From Agriotes lineatus (taxonomy: Eukaryota > Arthropoda > Insecta > Coleoptera > Elateridae): a stretch of DNA of 64,000 nt. The DNA lies in assembly GCA_940337035.1 (NCBI GenBank), contig CALNHX010007711.1, positions 1 through 64,000 on the forward strand. The letters run 5' to 3'. Shown here one piece after another: positions 24,518 through 34,663 of this stretch. The translations under genes and the position numbers were made by a program. The number at the start of each line of letters is the position of its first letter. The first letter of the stretch is position 1. A model generated the notes under the pieces. The model worked only from the letters and a program-made list of their open reading frames with translations, did no database searches and had not been told where the DNA came from.

Positions 24518-24814
24518 TTTAAAGGTGTCAATAGTTATATTTGGAGATATATAGCAGGAATATATAGTCAATTCTTTTGTCTTTACCCACACAAAACCAT
24601 CTCCACTCCCCGTTCCTGTAAGTGCTATTCTACTCGTATGCACATATATAGCCGCATCTGCATTCACATCGATGATCCATTTCCCCCCTTTTCTAGCTAT
24701 TGCCTTATTAGGTTCTGATATAATCGCTAAATCAATGTGTTTTGTATCACAATTGTGTTTAATAGATTCATAGCTCTCTTTGTCCCTGTTTAAGTTAGCT
24801 TGCAGCATTTTCAT
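24518..24814 (-). pseudogene. R1-like LINE ORF2, endonuclease N-terminal part
   Basis: Starts MKMLQANLNRDKESYES, the LQ-x-NLxR opening typical of R1-type ORF2, followed by AIISEP (catalytic glutamate), DAAIYVH, GFVWV and IYSCYISPN. The ATG at 24814-24812 overlaps the ORF1 stop as TAATG. The open frame runs on past 24518 only into the inserted LTR. The remainder of the domain resumes at 23021. Confidence 0.8.
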
Positions 24815-24816
24815 TA
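24812..24816 (-). promoter_or_regulatory. TAATG stop/start overlap between ORF1 and ORF2
   Basis: On the minus strand the ORF1 stop TAA (24816-24814) and ORF2 ATG (24814-24812) share one base as TAATG. In the R1-clade LINE SART1 of Bombyx a UAAUG pentanucleotide is known to allow ORF2 translation by termination-reinitiation. The same arrangement here suggests this family used the same strategy before it decayed. Confidence 0.65.
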
Positions 24817-25228
24817 TTCGGATATATGCGCACCCGTCCTTCTCTGCTCATTCACCAGCCCTCGGTAAATAGGGCACTTCATCGTCTCCGTCTTGTACCC
24901 TGTGGATTTGCACAGATAACAAGCTCGGTCTTTCGAGCAGTCATTCAGTAGGTGGCCCTTTCACGGCATTTATGACAGGCTTCTCCTTTTCCCCCGTTCT
25001 TGCATGTCTTAGCCATATGGCCCACCCTACGGCAGTTATAGCATCTAGGCGGCGTGATTATATCTTTCACTCTCCACCTATTCCATCCTCCTCCTATTTT
25101 TCTTTTTATTATAAGTTCTTTCGCCCTTCTAGCATTAAAGGTTGCAAACGCATATTTTACACCCGCCTTGTTTGCCGATTGCGCCATCCTGATCTCCAGG
25201 TGCTCATTTTCGGTCTTTTTCCTACCTA
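24814..25228 (-). pseudogene. R1-like LINE ORF1 C-terminus (CCHC zinc knuckles)
   Basis: Encodes the gag-like nucleic-acid-binding end of ORF1. HLEIRMAQSANKAGVKYAFA and an arginine/lysine-rich stretch are followed by CYNCRRVGHMAKTC (first CCHC), then CHKC...H...C and CYLC...C knuckles. A frameshift near 24950 separates the first knuckle from the others. The protein would bind element RNA in the cytoplasm. The N-terminal part is missing through 5' truncation. The ORF1 stop (24816-24814) overlaps the ORF2 start. Confidence 0.75.
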
Positions 25229-25413
25229 GAATTCAGCGTTATAACGAGAGTCAGGAGAGTATTTAACTAGACCGCACGGCCATTTAAAAAGCACTTGAAA
25301 ACATGAGTCCTCCACTCTTCATCAGCAGCTCTAGACCTAGCGGAGCCTAGCCCCTAGTCCTGCTTGTCCAACTTCAGTTTCAGGATTTCAGATTGTCTCA
25401 AATCTTCACCCTC

Positions 25414-25594
25414 CTCCGGATACTTAATACGGTCCGACGCAACCACCGGCTCGGTTTGGTAAAATCCACTTGCACCCTGAAACTTAGTTACGAGCCGACG
25501 TGACTCCAGATCAGCTTAGTCTATCCACTTGCCCCCCCCCCCCCTGATATTCGATACGGGCCAAAGTGACACTGACTCGGTCGATCCAGCTTCC
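25414..25594 (+). repeat. Three diverged ~60-bp tandem units with a C-run
   Basis: Three successive segments share TACTTAATACGGTCCGACG / TAGTTACGAGCCGACGTGA / TATTCGATACGGGCCAAAGT-like starts and ATCCACTTGC / ATCCACTTGC / ATCCAGCTTC-like ends. A run of C (about 14) separates units 2 and 3. GC content is higher than in the surroundings. No coding sense was found; it could be part of an LTR or satellite. Confidence 0.5.
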
Positions 25595-26615
25595 AAACTA
25601 AACCTAGATCCTAGCTTCCGTGAACCAAGGCACATTTCCCGCATTTGCTGTTGTTCGTATCGCCGCTAACATGACCAGCAACTCTCGGACAAGATCTAAA
25701 AATAAAATGTCTAATTTTCATTGCCTGGGCGATTTTAATGTAATCTCCAGAGACACACTAGTACCTTCCCGGTTCAATTCACGAGCCGAAGTAATTACCA
25801 GTCTTGTGTTCACTTAGTTCAGAACATTTTCCAGACCGTATATAATCTGTTTCAGAAAGGTCGTTCAGGGCCGCTGGGCATTGTAACTACGGCCAGTGAA
25901 CCTACCTTGATTCGATCCAAGAGACAGTAACCAACCGAGGAAATGTGCATATTGGATTGCAGACCATCCAGAAAAATTAAACGCAAATCTAGGTACCAGA
26001 AAGAATTTTGCTCTTGTAGTTTTCGTGTACATAGCATTTTATGCTAATTAAGTCTTATGTTGTAATTATTTCAACACAATATACAATTTACTTCTTTATT
26101 TGTTATTTCTGTGTTACACATTTGAGTACACGGACCTTGGGCATTTGAGTTTACCGGGAGCAACCAGTTGAAAATAAATTTGGAAAAAAAAATAAATTTG
26201 TAGTAGTTTATAAAACAAGTTGTGAAATCTACAGAAAAACACTTCTGGATGTTGTGTATGAGATATTGACAAGATGTATCACAGATACATGTAGCGAATA
26301 TATGGAGAAATAGAAAATCCACAGTAGACCAACCCTTCACTATTAAACAAATTCTACATTGCACTGTATCACGAACATAAAATACACTAACTCAAAGGAT
26401 GTGTTAATACTGCTTACATTTATCGATAAAACATATGTGATAATCTATAATTGATTTGTTATTAATACTAGTTCTTATAAAGCTTTTTGTATTGTTCCTA
26501 TTGCAGTTTCTAGTCTTTTGCCCACGATGCGTGGAACTGAAGAGCCACTAGTACGTATGTTACCACAGTTCCAGATATCTGAAAAAATAATTCGAATTAT
26601 TGTGATATATATATG
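25595..26615. other. No recognised gene
   Basis: AT content rises from left to right. Short minus-strand open frames at 25852-26037 and 26071-26364 have no recognisable motif. Confidence 0.4.
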
Positions 26616-26619
26616 TTAC

Positions 26620-26946
26620 TAAGATATTTTTGTTTTGTTTGTTTGTTAATGGACAAGGTCTAGGCATGCAGAGTACCAGGTACCTTCTCCACCGACTGGC
26701 TTTGGTCAAAGTCCTACTTAGAATTTTGCCGAGACTAAGGAGTTCCAACCCTAGCAAGGGATCTTTTACATGCTACACATCGTAGTAACACAGGACCCAC
26801 GGCTTTACATCACTTCCGAATGATGGCATTCTGTAGAGGCTTTGATCTGCATTTTTTTATTTTTGAAACCTCACCGGGACCGGGAATCTAACTTGCGACC
26901 CTTAGAGCAGTAGTCAGGATGCTTACCACTGAGCTACCGACCCCGG
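26620..26946 (-). repeat. tRNA-derived SINE, near complete
   Basis: On the minus strand the head reads GGTCGGTAGCTCAGTGGTAA (A-box) and, about 45 nt on, CAAGTTAGATTCCCGG (B-box, slightly mutated). The body contains GTTACTACGATGTGTAGC and TAAAAGATCCCTTGCTAG, and an A/C-rich tail (AACAAACAAACAAAACAAAA) lies near 26650-26630. The 5' end is only about 8 bp from the Gypsy target duplication at 26951. Overall it has the head, body and tail of an RNA polymerase III retroposon, not a functional tRNA. Confidence 0.7.
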
Positions 26947-26954
26947 CAAGATAT

Positions 26955-27535
26955 TGTAACGATTCGGCTGACAGTTATTTGCCCCGATGCCTCGATTATA
27001 CTAGAAATTCCAGAGACGGCTGCCGGCGCGTGAATCATAGGCCGCCGACGGGCGGCCTTGAACGCAGGTGTACGCGAATGACTCATTTTCCAGTCGATGC
27101 TAGAGCGGCCCTGACCGCGACACGTCACCGTTTCCGAGATTAACTGGAGGCTTCTGGAAGAATTTGCTGGCGCGATATATAAGCGGGCGGAGTTCACCCA
27201 CAGGCAGTTCTGAAATAATTCTCGGGCAGTTCGAACTCAGGGAGAGGCTTGTTAGAAGCCCCCATATAAATAACCGCGTGAACATAAAATAATAGAAATT
27301 AATAAACATATAATCGTTAGTGTTTAAGAGTGATATAAATGAATGTGTTAATCCGTATGTAATAGAAATAAATGTATCGATAGTTCATTAGCGCCTGTAT
27401 TAATTTGTAATCTGCTTGATAATTCTCGTGTGCTTGTAAATAACAATAATCGTAATAAATTCATTGTTGTAAATAAATTTTTGAACCCATGTTTGTCGTA
27501 TAATTTTAAATAGCCCGAACGTTAAGAACGTAACA
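26955..27535 (+). repeat. Gypsy 5' LTR
   Basis: 581 bp, TG...CA ends. A TATA box (TATATAAG, 27176-27183) lies in GC-rich U3 sequence, with an AGTTC-type initiator about 25 nt downstream. AATAAA-like signals follow in the AT-rich right half. It matches the 3' LTR at 30620-31196 almost throughout. Confidence 0.9.
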
Positions 27536-27536
27536 G

Positions 27537-27554
27537 TGGTGTCGGTGTGAGGTT
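27537..27554 (+). other. Gypsy candidate primer binding site
   Basis: One base after the 5' LTR the sequence reads TGGTGTCGGTGTGAGG, beginning with the TGG complementary to a tRNA CCA end. I could not assign the primer tRNA. Confidence 0.45.
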
Positions 27555-27664
27555 TTGTACCGGGGGCTATAAGAAAATTATTGAACAAACATTAAATAAA
27601 TAAATTGTTAACAAGTGCCGATAAAACGACGGTCAGATAAACAAATTTAAGTGTATAGTGTGGA

Positions 27665-28160
27665 TGCCTTTGACGCGATCTCAAAGCAGCAAAATGGAAG
27701 CCCAATTAAGCCAACATTTGCAACTGATGCAAGTTAGCCAGGACAAGGCGGAAAAAGCACATGAGGAACTTAAGAAAGAGTTGAAAGTTGGACAAGGTAA
27801 GGCAGAGGAAGCCGCGACAGCACTTAAGAAATGCTGAAGGCCGAGCAAGAGAAAGCAGTTCAAAAACTTGAGGAATGGAAGCCGGCCGAAAGAAGGCAGA
27901 AAAACTTGAGGAAAAATTTAAGCCACTCAAGAAAACCTCAAGGATGAGCTTAGGGAATAATTGCGATCCGGTCGAAAGAAGGCAGAAAAAGCACAAGAGG
28001 ATCTTAGGGAACAGCTGGAAGCCGGGCAGAAAGCACGAGAAGAGCTGAAGGTCGGCAGGAAGAGCTGGAAAACCGCAGAAGAGAAAGTAGCCCAAAAGCT
28101 TGATGAAATAAATGGAAGAGTTCGGTCTCTGCTGTTGGATACTGGAGCGACGAAGTCCAT
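27665..28160 (+). pseudogene. Gypsy gag-like coiled coil running into the aspartic protease
   Basis: From 27665 the frame opens MPLTRSQSSKMEAQLSQHLQ, then repeats E/K/A-rich heptad-like blocks (KAEKAHEELKKELKVGQ and similar) interrupted by stops near 27836 and 27960. It reopens at 27961-28242, where the coiled coil continues into LLLDTGATKSIAR at about 28126-28165. DTGA is the aspartic protease active-site motif. Capsid and zinc knuckle sequence expected between coiled coil and protease is missing, so gag is heavily reduced. The frame shifts again after the protease motif. Confidence 0.7.
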
Positions 28161-28307
28161 AGCCAGGTTCGACGTAGTAAGGACGAGGGTCAGCTGCTGC
28201 ACAACGAGACACGCCTTCGCACTGCCACGGGGGGCGCGGTGACCACACATGGGGAAACTGATTTGAAGATTGGGAATCAAACCCTCAAGCATCGGGATCT
28301 GATGGCC

Positions 28308-29047
28308 GACAGTGCGGACGAGTACATCCTGGAAGTGGATGTTATGGATAAGTGTGAGTGCGTTTTGGACCTGAGACGCGGCGAGTTGCACGTGGGTCGG
28401 GAGGAGCTTTCTCGACACCCAGGAGGAGAGATCGCGGCACAAGTGGTATGGGCGGAAGATGTTATTCTGCAGGGACGAACCGAGAGGGTCGTGGATGCAT
28501 ACCTGGATGGCGATCTCCGGAGCAACGTGGTGCGCGTGGTTGAGCCCGATTATGCTGACATTGCGGACGAGTGCATCCTGGGAATGGATGTTGTGGATAA
28601 GTGTGAGTGCGTTTTTGGACCTGAGACGCGGCGAGTTGCACGTGGGTGGGAGAAGCTTTCTCGACACCCAGGAGGAGAGATCGCGGCACAAGTGGTATGG
28701 GCGGAAGATGTTATTCTGCAGGGACGACCGAGAGGGTCGTGGATGCATACCTGGATGGCGATCTCCGGAGCAACGTGGTGCGCGTGGTTGAGCCCGATTA
28801 TGCTGACATTGCGGACGAGTGCATCCTGGGAATGGATGTTGTGGATAAGTGTGAGTGCGCTTTGGACCTGAGACGCGGCGAGTTGCACGTGGATGGGGAG
28901 GAGCTTTCCCGACACCCAAGAGGAGAGATCGCGGCACAAGTGGTATGGGCGGAAGATGTTACTCTGCAAGGACGAACCGAGAGGGTCGTGGATGCATACC
29001 TGGATGGCGATCTCCGGGGCAATGTGGTGCGCGTGGTCGAGCCTGAT
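28308..29047 (+). repeat. Triplicated 249-bp unit in the Gypsy protease-linker region
   Basis: Three head-to-tail copies start at 28308, 28557 and 28805 (periods 249 and 248 bp), each beginning GACA(G/T)TGCGGACGAGT and ending near GCGTGGT(T/C)GAGCC. 249 bp is 83 codons; copy 1 reads through in frame with ADEYILEVDVMDKCECVLDL and RRGELHVG, the segment that normally occurs once after the protease. Single-base indels put copies 2 and 3 in shifting frames. The copies are very similar, so the triplication is young. Confidence 0.9.
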
Positions 29048-29605
29048 GGTGGCAAGAAGCTCACTCATGGTATCCTGGTAGGGAAGACGTTGATGAAGAC
29101 TGGGCTGGCGGTTCCAGTAAGGATAATGAACGTCAGCAGGGAACTGGCAACCGTCAAGAGGAACCCAATACTGGGAGGGGGCATGAGCCAACGAAAACGG
29201 AAGAAGATAGAAGGTTTGGTGGCCCGGTACCAGGACATCGTCGAGTGCGGAGTTCATCCCAGCGGCCGTACTGACGTAGGAAAACATAAATCAGTTGAGT
29301 TTGGCGAAAGAGTCTTGCTGAGGACCGACCATCCTGCTCTGAGATGGCTGCTGCAGTGCAAGAACCCTGAAGGACAGGTGGCTGAGTGGATCGAGCGCCT
29401 AGAAGAGTTCGACTTGAGAATAAATCATCGACCTGGCACAGTCCACCGCAACGCCGATGCGTTATCCAAGAGGCCTTGCCCTGCTGACTGCGGCCATTGT
29501 TCGAGATTGGAGAGTCGTGCTGTACCCATTAATCGTACCACTGTGGTCGACGACTCGTGGGAGCCAGACGAGTTACAGAGTAGCCAGGAGAATGACCCGA
29601 CTTAG
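29048..29605 (+). pseudogene. Gypsy RT-upstream linker fused directly to RNase H tail
   Basis: The open frame continues through VPVRIMNVSRELATVKR and YQDIVECGVHPSGRTDVG, the segment preceding reverse transcriptase. It then jumps straight to LLRTDHPALRWLLQCKNPEG, WIERLEEFDL and INHRPGTVHRNADALSKRPC, the C-terminal RNase H motif set. The join at about 29285-29310 is in frame. Roughly 400 residues, including the RT catalytic motifs and most of RNase H, are gone. The product could not copy RNA. Confidence 0.85.
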
Positions 29606-29639
29606 GCGCGGTTATAGCCTGGAAGCAAGATGGCCGTCG

Positions 29640-30610
29640 ACCTACCTGGCAGGAGGTCCCAGCCACCAACGCAACAGTGGAGACTTATTGGGCGCAATGG
29701 GACTCCTTGCAGCTGGACAACAACGTCCTGACCAGAATCTTGGAAGATGAGGACAGTAGGGCAACGAGATCACGATCGATGGTTCCAAGGAGTAGAGTGG
29801 CCGAGGTTCTGCGCTACCTGCATGATTGCTCCTCTGGAGGACACTTCAGATTGAAGAAGACGTTGCAGAAGGTCCAAGAAAGGTTCTACGGGGCGAGCTG
29901 CAAGGGTGACGTCCGAGAGTGGTGCCGGAGGTGCGAAGCATGCGCTACAGGAAACGGACCGGTTGGAAGACGTAGAGCTCCAATGTGGCAGTACAACGTC
30001 GGTGGTCCGTTCGAGGGGATAGCCATGGCCGTCGCCAGGCCATGCCCCAAAAGCCAAGCAGGAGATAAATACATCTTGGTGTGCATGGGCCACTTCACCA
30101 AGTGGCCCGAAGAGTACGCCGTTCCGAAGAAAGAGACCGGTACTGTCGCTGATGTTCTGGTGAAGTAGTGCTTCAGCAGTTTTGGAGTCCCTCTGGAGTT
30201 ACATTGCGACCAGGGCCGGAATTTCGAGTTTGGACCGTTCCAGAACGTCTGTAAGCCGCTGGGGATACGCAAGATCCGGACCACTGCCTTCCATACTCAA
30301 TTGGACGGCATGGTGGAAAGGATGAACGAAACCATGGGAAAGCATCGGCCCAAGGGGTTTCCGAGAATCGGCGTGACTGGGCCAGTACATGCACCTGTTC
30401 CTGATGGCCTACCGATCGGCAGTACAGGAGACAACCGGCGTCCAGATCGAGGTGTGCTGTGGCGAAGCCTGGAGACCGCGGTGGGCTGCTGCTTCTTCGG
30501 CCGGTCCGTGTGCAAGACGGGCACCGCCTGCAAGTACCGCCATCGGACCCCCACAAGAACGAGAAGACAGGCACAAGACGCAACTCGTTCTGGGACAGAA
30601 CGATCTAAGG
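29640..30610 (+). pseudogene. Gypsy integrase, decayed
   Basis: A zinc-binding region is visible (LHDCSSGGHF ... WCRRCEACATG, about 29818-29945), then the catalytic core with YILVCMGHFTKWPEEYAVP, CDQGRNFE (second Asp) and GMVERMNE (Glu). The position of the first catalytic Asp reads IAMAVAR with Ala (about 30028). A stop codon interrupts at 30166-30168 and frames change after about 30330. Inactive on three counts. It sits directly before the polypurine tract and 3' LTR. Confidence 0.8.
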
Positions 30611-30619
30611 CGGGGGCAG
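30606..30619 (+). other. Gypsy polypurine tract
   Basis: The purine-rich run TAAGGCGGGGGCAG lies immediately before the 3' LTR, at the site where plus-strand synthesis is primed. Confidence 0.65.
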
Positions 30620-31196
30620 TGTAACGATTCGGCTGACGGTTATTTGCCCCGATGTCTCGATTATACTAGAAATTCCAGAGACGGCTGCCGGCGCGTGAAT
30701 CATAGGCCGCCGACGGGCGGCCTTGAACGCAGGTGTACGCGAATGACTCATTTTCCAGTCGATGCTAGAGCGGCCCTGACGCGACACGTCACCGTTTCCG
30801 AGATTAACTGGAGGCTTCTGGAAGAATTTGCTGGCGCGATATATAAGCGGGCGGAGTTCACCCACAGGCAGTTCTGAAATAATTCTCGGGCAGTTCGAAC
30901 TCAGGGAGAGGCTTGTTAGAAGCCCCCATATAAATAACCGCGTGAACATAAATATTAGAAATAAATAAATATATAATCGTTAGTGTTTAAGAGTGATATA
31001 AATGAATGTGTTAATCCGTATGTAATAGAATAAATGTATCGATAGTTCGTTAGCGCCTGTATTAATTTATAATCTGCTTGATAATTCTCGTGTGCTTGTA
31101 AATAACAATAATCGTAATAATTCATTGTTGTAAATAAATGTTTGAACCCATGTTTGTCGTATAATTTTAAATAGCCCGAACGTTAAGAACGTAACA
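30620..31196 (+). repeat. Gypsy 3' LTR
   Basis: 577 bp; differs from the 5' LTR mainly by single-base substitutions and small A/T-run length changes. The same TATATAAG element is present near 30840. Confidence 0.9.
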
Positions 31197-31729
31197 ATAT
31201 TTTAAAAAGCAAAATTATATTTGACAGTTTAGCTAATACTATAGCAATCTCATCCATTACAACACATGCTACTTAATATCAACTTCAGCAAAAATGTGTG
31301 GTGATTTTTACAAAATGTCAGACACCTAATACTAAATACGCAGAAATTATGAAACGGTAAAAAAAGTGGGAAATGCCACGAATATTATTCCTCTTCTTAA
31401 CTGTAGCATTTTTTTCTACATGCATTTATTGAAATTATTCGGTTAGTAATAAAAATTTGCTATATTTTCATATCTTGTATTACTGTCCAGTGTCCACTGC
31501 TCTAGCATCTAGTAATTTTTGGGTTTTGTATAACAGTATTTATAAAACGCAGATTTATAAGTTTTGCAATTTCCTTTCTATTGATGTTTGTGAAAGTTGC
31601 TTTGCTATGGAGCACTATTCTCGTTGTCAGAATCAAATTTTCACAAATTTTAGGGCAACCGAATTTTCACACGTTCAGCGACTAGCATGTCAAAGTATTA
31701 CGGGTGCAATTGGTTTCATACCAACTGCA

Positions 31730-32045
31730 ACTTTTCAGACTACTCTGGGCCTGGTAAAATTTGGTAAAGGTTCAAAGTGTATCAATTCCCCCCATTTGAG
31801 AGACAGGCCGCTATTTGTAACATGCGTCTTTACGCCAAGAAGAGAGTTACAGGATGAGTGAGAAAAAAGAGAGGAGAACGAAAGAAAAGTCAGGAAGGTG
31901 GAGATCATAGCATTTGCTCGAAAAATCCATCTAGAAACCTGAATCAAGCAGATGGCCACAAGGCTTGAAGCCAGGACCTCCCGAATACTAAGTAGACGGG
32001 ATACTACTACCTGACAGAGCTTGGTACTGCTCCACTAGTTCTTTA
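31730..32045 (-). repeat. tRNA-derived SINE
   Basis: Minus strand head: GCTCTGTCAGGTAGTAGT (A-box, about 32003-32020) followed by CCTGGCTTCAAGCC (B-box-like, 31962-31975). The body has a C/T-rich stretch and TCTTGGCGTAAAGACGC. The left end is soft. The sequence differs from the SINEs at 17.3 and 26.9 kb, so it is probably another family. Confidence 0.5.
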
Positions 32046-32432
32046 CATGGAGAAGTTATTATTAAGGGGGGCTCTAAGGATACACGTGAGGAAATTATGG
32101 AACGATGTAGGCATTAGATACAGCAGAACATTCTGAAAGTGGCTGTCCATTGGACACCTTGTTACAGCACAAACACGACTTAACGACATAATCGGGATAT
32201 ATACCTCAAATACACGGCCCTACCTCGGTTACGATGGCGGCAAAAAAAAATGTTTTCCGGCTAAACTGCAGTGGAGAAGTGCAGGTTCTTTACGACCTTT
32301 GAGTTAGGGCTGTACTCCGCAACGAGCGGTAAAAGATGTTCAAAAAAAGATAATGCGCTACCGCATTCGGACTATATCGGGGAAAACAACATCAGCAACA
32401 CAGGTGAATGCGGTCTGAATATGGAAGTAAGG

Positions 32433-32960
32433 GCCTTCACCTCGCTACTTCTCGCTTGACAGAGCTTGGTCGACGATCCACATACAACACTGACTTACCA
32501 TGCAAAAATAACTCATTGGGGCAGCTGCCAAACTCCTTTTACAAGAGAAAAATACACACAAAACACATGAAAATATCGTAAGCAACAGGTAAAAAGCATA
32601 AGTACTTCACAATAAACTCTATGGAAATAATGAAATATGTAAATGACAATGAACAAGATTTAAAATTAAAATAACTACACCGACCTGGGTTAGTGAGGGT
32701 TAGGTTAATGTACGTAACGTCTTAACTTAGTAAAAAAGCGCTAAGCTTGCCTGCAAATGAACGGCAAGACTCACAAACGTTATTACACATTTACTAAACC
32801 AAAATACTGACTCCATAGCAAGAATACTTGACAGTAAATACATAATGTGGCTCAAAACCGAAACTGCCGCAACATTAAATCAGCAATTACCATGGTTCTA
32901 ACAATAAAGGCAATAAACGCAACATTATGCAAAATTGTTTAACACTAACCGGGACGATAC
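32433..32960. repeat. Diverged interspersed repeat, copy B (partner at 860-1760)
   Basis: Shares ordered blocks with copy A, including GCTTGGTCGACGA and the GTTAGTGAGGGTTAGGTT / TACGTAACGTCTTAACTTAG segment. No coding sense. Orientation is the same as copy A. Confidence 0.5.
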
Positions 32961-34660
32961 GTTCACTGCATTCTCTGCATAATTAATTTAATACAAAGCG
33001 GTGAGAGCCGGGGCGCTAATCGGCACACACGTGTTTAGTAAACCAAAGCCGCGATCTCAAAAACCAACTAAGGTCACGCAAGAGCGTGATTTAACTCGTT
33101 CCTTGTTCAACTTATGGCATACAAAAAGGAATTTTCTAGCTTACGTCACCCCAAACAGGAACAAAGCCGCATTTAAAATTGAATTTCGACAAATATAAAG
33201 AACTACAAATAGTTAATAGTCGAGCAAGACGGAAAGAAGGTTCGTATAGAATCAGGGTTTGATTACATTACTAAACTTATAAATTTCAATTTGAAAATGA
33301 TAATATTTAGGCTCAAAAGACGTAAAACACAAGCTTCGTGAAATTGTTCTAACAACCTCTACTAAAAACAACGGAACGCTTTTGCCCAAATGTATTTAGA
33401 AGAATCGTTTTCTAGAAGTAATTAATATAAATATACATTCAACAAATTATGATAACGAACAAGCCAATGACACAGTGAGGTAAGGTTCAGAATAACCTTT
33501 TTTTAATGCCAAAATAGCAATTGCACATTCATCAACTATAACATAAACAGCAAAAACACCCGCAATAGTTATTATGCTACGTGACTCAATATGGACAACT
33601 GCTAGCATACCAGGATGGCTATTGCAGCCTCCTTGCGATGATGGCAAGAATTTTTGAAAGATTGCTACGACGTAAACTGAGACTTTTTGTGGGAATACCT
33701 TCTGGCTACTGCAGATTGGACAAGCACACGCATAGAATGTGCCTAGTTTACGACCTTAGCAGTCGAGATTATAACCTTAATAGCGAGACTGTAAAGTACA
33801 TCCATGTTGAGAAGTTTTCGCGCTGACATGGCTGAGATCCGCAGCACTTCCATGACTAGTATCCTGATTTTCACTGACAGAGTCGGATAGCTGGAGTACG
33901 ACAACCAAAAGTGCCACCTGTCGAGGTCTAATCTTTCACCTTCGCTTCGTAATCTAAAATCCGAAAGACAAAGAAAATACATCCTTTATGAGGTATTCTA
34001 TAAAAACTATATAAGAACAAATTAAACTCTTAGAGTATTTCACTTCTGCTTTTTTGTCGTAAAACTAGTGTGACATTTTATTCCTCTCTTGACCGTCGTA
34101 GCAATTTTTCTTTTTTGCACATATGGGTTAAACTATGTTCCTCCAATATGTAACCGGCCTATCTGTGCCACCTGAATTATTTTAATAACCATCCTGCTAA
34201 GGGGAGGTAGAGTATTTTTCATACTGTAACATTTAGGTTAAAACGTATTAGACATTTTGAAACCGCGTGAAGTAAGTTCCCCGATGGGTGAAGTACAAGT
34301 CAGCTGAATGCTGACCCAGTGCAACTATTAACAGAATCAAGTAAAGAATGAAGCTAACGGGAGTGCGTGCGGGGTTTTTATTCCTAGCAGAGTTTGCATG
34401 TGCGATTACAGAATTATAAGTGGAGACGAACAAGCTATGTTGAGTTTCCCTAGTTATACCGACGTAAGTGCGGGTTTTGTGCATCTACGACTGAGTTAAC
34501 TAGCAAGCAAAGGGTAATTTAAATTCATAGTAAAGTAGAGGGCACAGGAAATCGCCGTATTATAAATGTGATCATAATATAGTATATGACTAAACAAGTT
34601 CAAGGAAAAAATTTACATCGTTTATTGAATGCTACCTACAAATGGTTTATCTTCCAAAAA
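32961..34660. other. No recognised gene
   Basis: AT-rich. A minus-strand open frame at 33447-33647 contains a hydrophobic stretch (SIITIAGVFAVYVIV) that superficially resembles a Gr last exon, but its splice phase does not fit, so I do not call it. Confidence 0.35.
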
Positions 34661-34663
34661 CTA

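Larger units (their letters stand above)
20095..25230 (-). mobile_element. R1/SART1-like non-LTR retrotransposon, 5'-truncated and split by a solo LTR
   Basis: Order on the minus strand is ORF1 zinc knuckles, ORF2 apurinic-type endonuclease, linker, reverse transcriptase, C-terminal HC-rich zinc motif and GC-rich 3' UTR, as in the R1 clade of arthropod LINEs. The 5' end is truncated at about 25228. No poly(A) tail is visible; the 3' end is placed by composition at about 20095, so that boundary is soft. A 1488-bp LTR interrupts the endonuclease. Frameshifts occur near 24950 (ORF1), in the endonuclease C-terminus/linker (about 22880-22060) and near 20672. No target-site duplication was found. 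Confidence 0.8.
26955..31196 (+). mobile_element. Ty3/Gypsy LTR retrotransposon lacking reverse transcriptase
   Basis: Two LTRs (581 and 577 bp), both TGTAAC...GTAACA, flank 3.1 kb of internal sequence. A perfect 4-bp duplication ATAT flanks the element (26951-26954 and 31197-31200). Internal order is coiled-coil gag-like segment, aspartic protease, RNase H tail, integrase, matching the Ty3/Gypsy pol order (integrase last). Reverse transcriptase is absent, and a 249-bp repeat is triplicated after the protease. The LTRs differ by only about a dozen changes by eye (roughly 2%), so insertion was fairly recent even though the body is degraded. Confidence 0.9.

Noticed and set aside
26866..26946. 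Possible functional tRNA gene on the minus strand
   Set aside because: B-box is mutated, stems do not pair well, and a SINE body and A-rich tail follow.
28239..29064. Many overlapping long ORFs on both strands in the Gypsy repeat region
   Set aside because: They are frame shadows generated by the GC-rich 249-bp triplication; only the plus-strand frames carry retroviral-type motifs.
32690..32715. GGTTAG runs as telomeric (TTAGG)n remnant next to SART1-like LINE
   Set aside because: Only two or three non-tandem occurrences, and far from the LINE.
33447..33647. Hydrophobic minus-strand ORF resembling a Gr last exon
   Set aside because: The only nearby acceptor gives the wrong phase for joining to the phase-0 Gr exons, and the TY/QF motif is absent.
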